Below, in pieces: positions 8,542 through 16,168 of a stretch of 64,000 nucleotides of DNA; positions within the stretch are counted from its first letter, which is position 1; the number at the start of each line of letters is the position of its first letter. The notes beneath the pieces are model-generated. The model worked only from the letters and a program-made list of their open reading frames with translations, made no database searches and had not been told where the DNA came from. Both the position numbers and the translations under genes were made by a program. The stretch spans positions 124,001-188,000 of the forward strand of contig NZ_JAHZTC010000006.1 of assembly GCF_019599265.1 (NCBI RefSeq). Reading direction: 5' to 3'. This DNA is from Pontibacter sp. HSC-14F20 (lineage in GTDB: Bacteria; Bacteroidota; Bacteroidia; Cytophagales; Hymenobacteraceae).

Positions 8542-9932
8542 GCGTCTTTCTTTACTATACTTGCCGACATCTCTGCCTCCATTACCAGTTGGCCGCCTAC
8601 AAAGGCCTGACCAGACATTTTGGCAATACCCCGTTTCACAGGGGCAAGCAATTCACATTTAAATATTATGGTATCGCCCGGTATCACTTTGCGCTTAAAG
8701 CGGCAACGGTCTATACCTAGGAAATAAGTCCAGTAGTCTTCCGGATTCTCCACTGTGTTGAGCACCAGTATACCACCCGTCTGGGCCATCGCCTCGATCT
8801 GGATCACGCCTGGCAGCACCGGGTTGCCAGGGAAGTGCCCTTGGAAGAATGGCTCGTTCATGGTCACGTTCTTAACGCCCGTCACCGTGGTTTCGTCTAA
8901 GTGGATGATCTTATCTATCAGCAGAAAAGGGTAGCGGTGTGGCAAAGTAGCCGCGATCTGGTTGATGTCCATTACCGGTGGCTTCTTCGGGTCGTAGGTT
9001 GGTACAGTCTTGATAGAAGCTTCCTGTATCAGTTTTTTAACACGGCGCGCAAAAGCGATGTTGGCCGCGTGCCCTGGTCTTGCGGCCAATATCTGCCCTT
9101 TTATCGGACGGCCGATCAGGGCGAGGTCACCCATCAGGTCCAATAGTTTGTGGCGGGCCATCTCGTTTCTGAAGCGGAGTGCCGTGTTGTTCAGTATACC
9201 CTCTTCCTCAACTTTTACTTTCTTCTTGCCCAGCAGGTCAGCCAGGTATTCCAGCTCTCCTTCTTCTACTACACGGTCCACGATCACGATTGCATTGTCG
9301 AGGTCGCCACCTTTAATCAGGTTTTGCTTGTAGAGTGCTTCCAGTTCGTGCAGAAAACAGAACGTGCGGCAAGGCGCGATCTCTTCTTCAAACTGGTTCA
9401 TGTCTGTAATGGAGGCATGCTGGCTGCCAAGTACAGGCGAATTATAGTCCACCATCACCGTCAGGCGGTAGTCGTCAAGTGGCAGGGCGGCGATCTCTAC
9501 ACCACGGCTGTCATCTTTGTAACTTATACCTTCGGTTATTTCAAAGTAGTTGCGCAGCGCATTTTGCTCCTGCAGTCCTACTGAAAGGAGCGCTTTTATA
9601 AACTCGATAGAAGAGCCGTCCATGATCGGAGGTTCCGGACCGTCAAGTTCAATCAGCACATTATCGACCTGCAGGCCTACTAACGCGGCCAGCGTATGCT
9701 CCACCGTATTCACGCGCGCGCCATTCTGTTCGATGGTCGTGCCACGCGAAAGGTCCACTACATTGTCCACGTCCACATTCACGATCGGCTGGCCCTCCAG
9801 GTCGATGCGCTGAAACTTGTAGCCATGGTTTGCAGCGGCCGGCTTAAAGGTCATGTTTGATACAACGCCCGTATGCAATCCAATGCCCGATACGGTAACC
9901 GAACCCTTGATAGTGTGCTGTTTATAATTCAT
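8538..9932 (-). CDS. lpxC: Bifunctional LpxC/FabZ: UDP-3-O-acyl-GlcNAc deacetylase and 3-hydroxyacyl-ACP dehydratase
   Basis: A 464-residue fusion. Residues 1 to about 300 are LpxC, the zinc deacetylase that commits to lipid A: VNTVEHTLAALVGL holds one zinc His and RHKLLDLMGDLALIG holds the second His and the Asp. Residues from about 315 are FabZ, the dehydratase of fatty acid elongation, with QGHFPGNPVLPGVIQIEAMAQ (catalytic His and Glu). Fusion of these two genes is a known trait of Bacteroidota and close relatives. Both halves use 3-hydroxyacyl chemistry, which may balance lipid A against phospholipid synthesis. A strong promoter match lies at 10024-10054, and lpxA follows with a 4-bp overlap. 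Confidence 0.97.
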   Translation of the reverse strand: MNYKQHTIKGSVTVSGIGLHTGVVSNMTFKPAAANHGYKFQRIDLEGQPIVNVDVDNVVDLSRGTTIEQNGARVNTVEHTLAALVGLQVDNVLIELDGPEPPIMDGSSIEFIKALLSVGLQEQNALRNYFEITEGISYKDDSRGVEIAALPLDDYRLTVMVDYNSPVLGSQHASITDMNQFEEEIAPCRTFCFLHELEALYKQNLIKGGDLDNAIVIVDRVVEEGELEYLADLLGKKKVKVEEEGILNNTALRFRNEMARHKLLDLMGDLALIGRPIKGQILAARPGHAANIAFARRVKKLIQEASIKTVPTYDPKKPPVMDINQIAATLPHRYPFLLIDKIIHLDETTVTGVKNVTMNEPFFQGHFPGNPVLPGVIQIEAMAQTGGILVLNTVENPEDYWTYFLGIDRCRFKRKVIPGDTIIFKCELLAPVKRGIAKMSGQAFVGGQLVMEAEMSASIVKKDA

Positions 9933-10023
9933 TTAATGTTTCGTTGTTAACTTATAGCGATACTTTCGCGGCTGTAGCGCACAGAGTATGAGCGGAGTTA
10001 CAGCGGATGGAGTATTGCGAGTG

Positions 10024-10054
10024 CAAACTTAAGATTTTATACACTGCCTGCCAA
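10024..10054 (-). promoter_or_regulatory. Promoter of the lpxC/fabZ-lpxA-ABC operon
   Basis: On the minus strand this reads TTG-N20-TAAGTTTG, a full match to the Bacteroidota consensus, lying between lpxD and lpxC/fabZ. The predicted start near 10017 leaves a leader of about 85 nt. Confidence 0.6.
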
Positions 10055-10092
10055 TTTTAATTGATGGCACGGTATGGCAGAGACCTGAAATC

Positions 10093-11115
10093 TTAATTCT
10101 TCTCTCTTAGATCGTCTAAAACACGCTGTAATTCCGGCAGTTTGCGGAAAACGGTAATGGCTTTGAGGTTTTGCTTGTAGTCGAAGGCGGGGGAGCCCTG
10201 TATGACGGTGCCCGACTCTTTCACGGATTTGGAAACACCGGATTGCGCACCGATAGTAGTTTTGTCGGCAATACTGATATGGCCTACTATACCTACCTGC
10301 CCTGCGATCACACAGTTGTTGCCTATCTTGGTTGAGCCGGATATACCTGTTTGTGAAGCGATAACAGTGTGCTGACCCACTTCTACATTATGGGCTACCT
10401 GCACGAGGTTATCGATCTTGGTGCCTTTGCGGATGATGGTAGAACCCATGGTAGCACAGTCGATGGTAGTATTGGCACCGATGTTCACGTCATCTTCCAG
10501 CACTACATTGCCAATCTGCGGTACGTTTTTGTAAGTGCCGTCAGGCTGTGGAGCAAAGCCAAAGCCATCGCTGCCCAGCACCACGCCGGCATGCAGGGTA
10601 CAGTTAGCGCCCACGACGGTATTAGCGTATAGCTTCACGCCCGCGAAAATGGTAGTGTTATCGCCGATGGTCACATTGTCTCCGATGTATACCTGTGGGT
10701 AGATGCGCACATTAACACCAATTTTGCAGTTGTTGCCGATGTAAGAGAAGGCACCGCGGTAATGGCCTTCGCCTATTTCGCTGCCAGCACCTATAAAACA
10801 AGGCTCCTCCACACCAACCTTAGCGGCTAGCACGGCCTGTTGGTAATAGGCCAGCAAAGTTGAGAAACTGGAATAAGGGTCAGAAACGCGAATTAGAGAG
10901 GCGGATACAGGCTTTTTCAGCTCCAGTTTATCCGACACGATCACCGCACTTGCTCCGGTTGTATAAAGAAATGGTTCATATTTTAGATTAGACAAAAATG
11001 CGAGTGCCCCGGTTTGGGCCTCTTCAATTTTGGCTAATGTGCTGACCTTTACTGTACTGTCTCCTTCAACTTCTCCCTTCAAAAGGTCCGCAATCTGTTG
11101 AATAGTGAATTCCAT
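10093..11115 (-). CDS. lpxD: UDP-3-O-(3-hydroxyacyl)glucosamine N-acyltransferase
   Basis: Third enzyme of the lipid A pathway, adding the N-linked hydroxyacyl chain. The protein is 340 residues. The N-terminal uridine-binding domain begins MEFTIQQIADLLKGEVEGD and includes the LAFLSNLKYEPFLYTTGASAVIVS segment (in two parts). It is followed by a long hexapeptide-repeat beta-helix (IGDNVTIGDNTTIFAGVKLY) and a C-terminal helix. LpxD-type motifs include the catalytic His region QVAHNVEVGQHTVIASQTG and GSDGFGFAPQPDG. It is next to, but separately promoted from, lpxC/fabZ, and downstream of the HD-domain gene, a gene order common in Bacteroidota. Confidence 0.97.
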   Translation of the reverse strand: MEFTIQQIADLLKGEVEGDSTVKVSTLAKIEEAQTGALAFLSNLKYEPFLYTTGASAVIVSDKLELKKPVSASLIRVSDPYSSFSTLLAYYQQAVLAAKVGVEEPCFIGAGSEIGEGHYRGAFSYIGNNCKIGVNVRIYPQVYIGDNVTIGDNTTIFAGVKLYANTVVGANCTLHAGVVLGSDGFGFAPQPDGTYKNVPQIGNVVLEDDVNIGANTTIDCATMGSTIIRKGTKIDNLVQVAHNVEVGQHTVIASQTGISGSTKIGNNCVIAGQVGIVGHISIADKTTIGAQSGVSKSVKESGTVIQGSPAFDYKQNLKAITVFRKLPELQRVLDDLREKN

Positions 11116-11162
11116 CTTGTAAAATTAGAGCAAAAAATAAAATGTGCTACCCATTGGGGGCG

Positions 11163-11170
11163 CAAACTTA
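11163..11170 (-). promoter_or_regulatory. -7 element upstream of lpxD
   Basis: Minus-strand TAAGTTTG, a perfect TAnnTTTG match 48 bp upstream of the lpxD start codon. The -33 region is not a clear TTG. Confidence 0.4.
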
Positions 11171-11255
11171 ACAAAAAGTTTACGCTGTGCCGCCATATTC
11201 TGCTGCAGATTAAGGAGAGCACAAGCAAATCCCGTGCAAATCCTATAATCAGTTT

Positions 11256-12488
11256 CTATAAAGCGGCCACTTCTTTCGGGTAGCAAACAAAGTATTTCTC
11301 CACTTTGTTGCTCAGCGCCTGTATGTTTGGCAGGTCCGAGGCATCTGCCACGTTCACCACATAGCCGGTTTTGGTGAGCACGTCAATCGACTGTCCCTCG
11401 GACATGTAAGCACTGTTGCTGATGCGGCCCGAGATCATCAGGTACTTCACGTCGTCCGGGTGCACCTGAAAACGGTCCGTTACAAGTTCGCTTATACCTA
11501 GCATCATGTCCTCATCAATCGGTTTGCTCGAGATGTATACCTTGAACAGTTTGCGGTTCAAAATGCTTTTGGATAGATAGGAGATAACAGGGTCTGGGTG
11601 TGCAGCCCATTCTTTTATGCCGCTCCACACGTCGTGGTCGTCCAGCGAAACAAAGCGCTCCAGGATGCTGCCGTCCCTTTGGAAGTCTTCGAGGGTGAGG
11701 TTGGAGGACAGAAAGAACTTGAGGCAGGGACTGGCCGGTACGTCTATACCTTGCTGCAGGAGCTCGCGGGCACGCTGCACGGTGCGCAACACCATGTGCT
11801 CGGCGCTGATCACGGTTTTGTGCAGGTATACCTGCCAGTACATTAGGCGGCGGCTCACCAGGAAGTTCTCAATGCTATAAATCGCCTTTTCTTCCAGAAC
11901 CAGCTTGTCATTAGCCACGTCCAGCATTTTGATCAATCGGTCGGCACCTATCTTTCCCTCGTATACACCAGTATAGAAGCTGTCGCGGTTCAGGTAGTCG
12001 AGACGGTCCACGTCGAGCTGACTCGAAACCAGCTGATGAAAGAAGCGACGCTCGTAGGTATCTGTGAAAATTTTGATAGCGAGGCTCAATCTGCCGCCAA
12101 ACTCTTCGTTAAGCAAATGCATGATGTGTAGCGAGAGGTGCTCGTGGTGCACTTCCTGGAAAATGGCCGTCTCCAGCGCATGCGAAAAAGGACCGTGGCC
12201 CACGTCGTGCAGGAGAATGGCGATCAGCGAAGCCTCAAACTCGGCGTCGGATATTTCGTTGTTCTTGCCACGCAGCGTGTTCAGGGCCAGGTTCATGAGG
12301 TGCATGGCCCCCAAAGCGTGGTGAAAACGGGTATGCAGAGCGCCCGGGTATACCATCTCAGTCAGTCCCAGTTGCTTGATCCGGCGCAGCCGCTGGAAGT
12401 AAGGATGGTCGATGATGTCGAACAGTAATTCAGACGGCACCGTGATGAAACCGTATACAGGGTCGTTTAATATTTTTTTCTTATTCAC
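11256..12488 (-). CDS. HD-domain phosphohydrolase (SAMHD1/dGTPase-like)
   Basis: A 410-residue soluble protein of the HD superfamily. The metal ligands are visible as HTRFHHALGAMHLMN (first His) and LLHDVGHGPFSHALE (the HD pair), followed by a conserved Asp in SSQLDVDRLDYLNRDSFYTG. This layout is that of the SAMHD1/dNTP triphosphohydrolase group, whose members remove triphosphate from dNTPs, but the real substrate of this clade in Bacteroidota is not established. The gene is upstream of lpxD on the same strand and divergent from porX. Confidence 0.88.
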   Translation of the reverse strand: MNKKKILNDPVYGFITVPSELLFDIIDHPYFQRLRRIKQLGLTEMVYPGALHTRFHHALGAMHLMNLALNTLRGKNNEISDAEFEASLIAILLHDVGHGPFSHALETAIFQEVHHEHLSLHIMHLLNEEFGGRLSLAIKIFTDTYERRFFHQLVSSQLDVDRLDYLNRDSFYTGVYEGKIGADRLIKMLDVANDKLVLEEKAIYSIENFLVSRRLMYWQVYLHKTVISAEHMVLRTVQRARELLQQGIDVPASPCLKFFLSSNLTLEDFQRDGSILERFVSLDDHDVWSGIKEWAAHPDPVISYLSKSILNRKLFKVYISSKPIDEDMMLGISELVTDRFQVHPDDVKYLMISGRISNSAYMSEGQSIDVLTKTGYVVNVADASDLPNIQALSNKVEKYFVCYPKEVAAL

Positions 12489-12621
12489 AAAAACCGAGGT
12501 TTTTAATTGTTAAATTGCTAATCGTTAATCGGTTGCTCGAACTGGAGACAGACTAACCCTATGCATGAACCACCATCTGTACACTTATGTTTACGTTCAG
12601 GTGATCGGTAACTTTCAGGAT

Positions 12622-12647
12622 CAGGTATAGTAAACAAATTATACCTG
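12622..12647. repeat. Inverted repeat CAGGTATA-N10-TATACCTG upstream of porX
   Basis: An 8-bp perfect inverted repeat in the 228-bp divergent region between the HD gene and porX, with its right end 69 bp before the porX start codon. It is built from the over-represented AGGTATAG word, so it could be a regulator site, a small hairpin in the porX leader, or simply two copies of a genome-wide word. Confidence 0.5.
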
Positions 12648-12716
12648 TTTTGGTCTTACTGCTTTGTAACCGATTAAAACCAAGCCATTTATAAATAGCG
12701 CGCAACAAATAAAACT

Positions 12717-14279
12717 ATGCAAAGATATACGATTTTATGGGCCGATGACGAAATCGACCTACTCAAGCCACACATTCTTTTCCTGGAAGACAGGGGTTAC
12801 GACATTACGCCCGTCAACAGCGGGACCGACGCCATTGAGAAAGTGCAGGAGCAAGCCTACGACGTAGTATTCCTCGACGAAAACATGCCCGGCATAAGCG
12901 GTTTAGAGACGCTTAACGAGATCAAGACCATCCGCCCGGCCATGCCTGTGATCATGATCACAAAGAGCGAGGAGGAGCACATTATGGAGGAGGCGATCGG
13001 TTCCAAAATCTCCGATTACCTGATCAAACCGCTCAACCCGAACCAGATTTTACTTTCCGTGAAAAAGACGCTGGAAAACAAGCGTTTGGTGTCAGAGAAA
13101 ACCAACATGAGCTACCAGCGCGACTTCCGTCAGTTGGGTATGGCCTTTGGCGAGCGCCTGAGTCCGGGCGAGTGGGCTGATATCTACAAAAAACTGGTAT
13201 ACTGGGAGCTGGAGATCGACGAAACCGAGAATAAAAGTATGGCCGACGTGATCAACATGCAGAAGGACGAGGCCAACTCCAACTTCGCCAAGTTCATCAT
13301 GGACAATTATGAGGACTGGATCAACAAGGAGTCGGACGATGCGCCGCTGATGTCGCACCAGCTGTTCCGGGAGCGGGTATTCCCAATGATGAAGGAATCG
13401 GACAAGCCGGTCTATTTCGTCCTGATTGACAACCTGCGTTACGACCAGTGGAAAGTGCTCGAGCCGCTTATTTCCGAATACTTCACAGTGGACACAGAAG
13501 AGATGTTTTATTCCATTCTGCCAACTACCACTGCCTATGCCCGTAACGCGATCTTCTCAGGTATGATGCCGACGGAGATCATGAAAAAGTACCCGAATCT
13601 GTGGGTGAGCGATGATGAGGAAGAGGGTAAAAACCTGAACGAGCCTGATTTTCTGGAGATACAGTTGCAGCAAAACCGCATAAACGAGAAGCACAGCTAC
13701 CATAAAATTACTAACCCGGCTGCCGGCAAGGACTTGAACAGCAAGTTCAACAACCTCGATAACAACAAGCTGAACGTGATCGTGTATAACTTCGTGGATA
13801 TGCTCTCGCATGCCCGCACGGATAGCAACATGGTGCGCGAACTGGCACCGGATGAGTCGGCGTACCGCTCTATCACGCGCTCATGGTTCATCCACTCGCC
13901 GTTGTTCGAGATGCTGAAAATGATTGCTGACCGCAAAGCCCGCATGATCATCACAACAGACCACGGCACGATCCGGGTGAAGCGTCCGTTCAAGATCATC
14001 GGCGACCGTCAGACGAACACCAACCTCAGGTATAAGCACGGTAAAAACCTCGGCTATACCGACAAAGATGTGTTCACGGTGCGCAAGCCGGAGCGATTTT
14101 TCTTGCCAAAGGCCAACGTTTCCACTACGTTTGTATTTGCGATAGAGGATTACTTCTTCGCATACCCAAATAACTATAACTACTACGTGAACTACTACAA
14201 AGATACCTTCCAGCACGGAGGTGTGTCGCTGGAAGAGTGCATTATACCTTTTATTACGCTGACGCCTAAGAATGCATAA
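12717..14279 (+). CDS. porX: PorX: response regulator with PglZ domain (T9SS regulator)
   Basis: A 520-residue two-domain protein. Residues 1 to about 120 form a CheY-like receiver: ILWADDEIDLL gives the acidic pocket, VVFLDENMPG the phospho-acceptor Asp, and ITKSEEE and LIKPLNP the conserved Thr and Lys. The rest is a PglZ/alkaline-phosphatase-superfamily domain with FVLIDNLRYDQWK, TTAYARNAIFSGMMP and MIITTDHGTIRVK. In Porphyromonas and Flavobacterium, PorX works with the histidine kinase PorY to control type IX secretion genes. No porY is visible here, as is usual, since the two are unlinked. The gene starts an operon, and tsaE overlaps it by 8 bp. Confidence 0.95.
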   Translation: MQRYTILWADDEIDLLKPHILFLEDRGYDITPVNSGTDAIEKVQEQAYDVVFLDENMPGISGLETLNEIKTIRPAMPVIMITKSEEEHIMEEAIGSKISDYLIKPLNPNQILLSVKKTLENKRLVSEKTNMSYQRDFRQLGMAFGERLSPGEWADIYKKLVYWELEIDETENKSMADVINMQKDEANSNFAKFIMDNYEDWINKESDDAPLMSHQLFRERVFPMMKESDKPVYFVLIDNLRYDQWKVLEPLISEYFTVDTEEMFYSILPTTTAYARNAIFSGMMPTEIMKKYPNLWVSDDEEEGKNLNEPDFLEIQLQQNRINEKHSYHKITNPAAGKDLNSKFNNLDNNKLNVIVYNFVDMLSHARTDSNMVRELAPDESAYRSITRSWFIHSPLFEMLKMIADRKARMIITTDHGTIRVKRPFKIIGDRQTNTNLRYKHGKNLGYTDKDVFTVRKPERFFLPKANVSTTFVFAIEDYFFAYPNNYNYYVNYYKDTFQHGGVSLEECIIPFITLTPKNA

Positions 14280-14718
14280 CACAGGAGTTGAGAAGAGAAG
14301 CATCAAGATGTCGTCGTTGGCTGACCTGCCGGCGGCGGCTTCTGTGCTTTTGGAGGAGGCTAGTGAGGAGCCAATTATTTTGTTTGAAGGCCCGATGGGA
14401 GCCGGCAAAACAACGCTTATAAAAGAGCTCTGCCGCCAGATGGGTGTGCAGGAGAACGTTAGTAGCCCAACCTTTGCCCTGGTGAACGAGTACGAAACGG
14501 CTAAAGGGAACCTAATCTATCATTTTGACTTTTATAGAATTAATGAGGAGCGTGAGGCACTTGGCATCGGTGCACTGGAGTATTTCAACTCCGGCCATAC
14601 CTGCCTGATCGAGTGGCCATCCATGATCCCCAACCTGTTGCCCGAGCATTACCTGTTGGTAAAGCTGCAGCCCGCCGCTGAAGGCGAGGAGCGCACGATG
14701 ACCATAAACCGCGTATGA
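14272..14718 (+). CDS. tsaE: tRNA threonylcarbamoyladenosine biosynthesis ATPase TsaE
   Basis: A 148-residue P-loop ATPase needed for t6A37 modification of tRNAs reading ANN codons, working with TsaB, TsaC and TsaD. It has Walker A EGPMGAGKTTLIK, then the family motif SSPTFALVNEY, the HFDFYRI segment and LIEWPSMIPNLLP. The first ATG overlaps porX by 8 bp; an in-frame ATG at 14308 (MSSLADLPAAAS) is an alternative start. The stop codon overlaps the ald start (ATGA), so translation of porX, tsaE and ald is likely coupled. Confidence 0.95.
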   Translation: MHNTGVEKRSIKMSSLADLPAAASVLLEEASEEPIILFEGPMGAGKTTLIKELCRQMGVQENVSSPTFALVNEYETAKGNLIYHFDFYRINEEREALGIGALEYFNSGHTCLIEWPSMIPNLLPEHYLLVKLQPAAEGEERTMTINRV

Positions 14719-15947
14719 GCATGACGGAGAGATTCGCCGTTGAATTAGGAAAACTGGCGGCCAGTCAGGCCCTTTACCCAAAGGAGTCGATGCTGGCTGT
14801 GGAGGAACGATACAAAAGCCTGTTTATCGGGCTGCCGAAGGAATCATCGTTTCAGGAAAACCGCATTGGCCTTACTCCGGACGCCGTAAAACAGTTAACC
14901 GACCAGGGACACGAAATCTGGGTAGAAACCGGAGCCGGCGGTCCGTCCAAGTACTCCGACAACGACTATTCCGAAGCAGGCGCCCGCATTGTTTACTCGT
15001 GTAAAGAGATATACGAAGCCGGCATCATCCTGAAGATAGCACCGCCCACTTACGACGAAATCGAGTACCTGCGTCCGGGGCAAACACTGATTTCCGCCCT
15101 GCATTTTGGCAACCTGACTTCTGACTACATCAATGCCCTTCTCCGCAAGAAAATAAACGCCATTTCCTTTGAGCTGATCCGCGACAAGTCGGAGTCGAAG
15201 CCGGTAGTGCGCGCTATGAGTGAGATTGCTGGCAGTTCGTCCATGCTGATCGCGGCAGAATATTTGAGTAGCAGCAACGACGGGAAAGGTGTTATTCTGG
15301 GAGGTATAACTGGTGTGGCTCCATCCAAAGTAGTGATTATGGGCGCTGGTACTGTGGCCGAATATGCAGCCCGCGCCGCCCTGGGCCTGGGTGCCGAAGT
15401 GAAGGTGTTTGATAACCACATCTACAAGCTGCGCCGTCTGAAGCATAACATCAGTCAACCAATTTTTACCTCTACGCTGGACAAGACTATCCTGCACCAC
15501 GAGCTTAAAAACGCGGATGTCGTGATTGGCGCGCTGGTGGCGGAAGAGGGACGTATGGCATGTATGGTCGAGGAGGAGGTAGTGGCTCAGATGAATCCGG
15601 GTTCTATCATCATCGACGTTTGCATCGACCAGGGAGGCTGCTTCGAAACTTCTGAACTGACCTCACATAGCCGCCCGATCTTCCGCAAATACGACATCAT
15701 CCATTATTGCGTACCGAACATCGCCTCACGTGTACCACGCACCGCCTCTACGGCGTTGAGTAATATCTTCACACCAATCTTTACCGAAATCTCTAAGTTC
15801 GGAGGCATCAACGAGGTGCTGTTTATGAATGAGCACTACCGCAGCGGTGTGTATATCTACAAAGGTAGTTTGACAAATTCGCAGATCGCTAAGAAGTTTG
15901 GGATGCGGTATAAGGAGCTTGGGTTGATGATTGCTGTGAGGAATTAA
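14715..15947 (+). CDS. ald: Alanine dehydrogenase
   Basis: NAD-dependent oxidoreductase of the AlaDH/PNT family (L-alanine to pyruvate plus ammonia). The 410 residues include an N-terminal extension of about 35 residues relative to classical AlaDH, before FIGLPKESSFQENRIGLTP. The NAD-binding glycine motif is VVIMGAGTVAEYAARAALGLG (in two parts), and the C-terminal part contains SIIIDVCIDQGGCFETS and PNIASRVPRTAS. The length excludes full transhydrogenase, and no PntB gene follows. It is the last gene of the porX-tsaE-ald operon and is followed by a terminator. Confidence 0.92.
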   Translation: MSMTERFAVELGKLAASQALYPKESMLAVEERYKSLFIGLPKESSFQENRIGLTPDAVKQLTDQGHEIWVETGAGGPSKYSDNDYSEAGARIVYSCKEIYEAGIILKIAPPTYDEIEYLRPGQTLISALHFGNLTSDYINALLRKKINAISFELIRDKSESKPVVRAMSEIAGSSSMLIAAEYLSSSNDGKGVILGGITGVAPSKVVIMGAGTVAEYAARAALGLGAEVKVFDNHIYKLRRLKHNISQPIFTSTLDKTILHHELKNADVVIGALVAEEGRMACMVEEEVVAQMNPGSIIIDVCIDQGGCFETSELTSHSRPIFRKYDIIHYCVPNIASRVPRTASTALSNIFTPIFTEISKFGGINEVLFMNEHYRSGVYIYKGSLTNSQIAKKFGMRYKELGLMIAVRN

Positions 15948-15968
15948 AGGTATAGCTTATAAAAACAG

Positions 15969-16005
15969 AACAGGTCCCGTCTAGGTATAGGCGGGACCTG
16001 TTTTA
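15969..16005 (+). terminator. Terminator of the porX-tsaE-ald operon
   Basis: An 11-bp stem (AACAGGTCCCG, 15969-15979, with 15992-16002) followed by TT and a T-rich stretch. The loop contains a copy of AGGTATAG. Confidence 0.8.
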
Positions 16006-16043
16006 CTTTGTAGTGCCTGCTGTTGCAGGTATAGCGACCTGTG

Positions 16044-16093
16044 TTGCTTTGTAGCTTCGCCTGTGCGGCGGGCACCTACTTTTTTTCTTGATG
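16044..16093 (+). repeat. Dispersed palindromic repeat, copy 1 (truncated)
   Basis: The stretch TTGCTTTGT..CTTCGCCTGTGCGGCG..CACCTACTTTTTTTCTTGATG matches, in opposite orientation, the repeat at 63199-63265. It contains a small hairpin (CTTCGCC-TGTGC-GGCGGGC). Similarity stops at TGATG, 3 bp before the IS target duplication, and the second arm seen in copy 2 is absent on both sides of the IS. Confidence 0.6.
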
Positions 16094-16155
16094 GGGCCCC
16101 TACCCACTACTGTTCGAAACCTTGTCAAGTTCGTATTATGTAACGGGCATACATG

Positions 16156-16163
16156 AAAGGAGG
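16156..16163 (+). promoter_or_regulatory. Canonical Shine-Dalgarno of the IS transposase
   Basis: AAAGGAGG ends 5 nt before the transposase ATG. Host genes in this window almost all lack such a site, as is normal for Bacteroidota, so this sequence stands out. Confidence 0.7.
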
Positions 16164-16168
16164 CTGAT

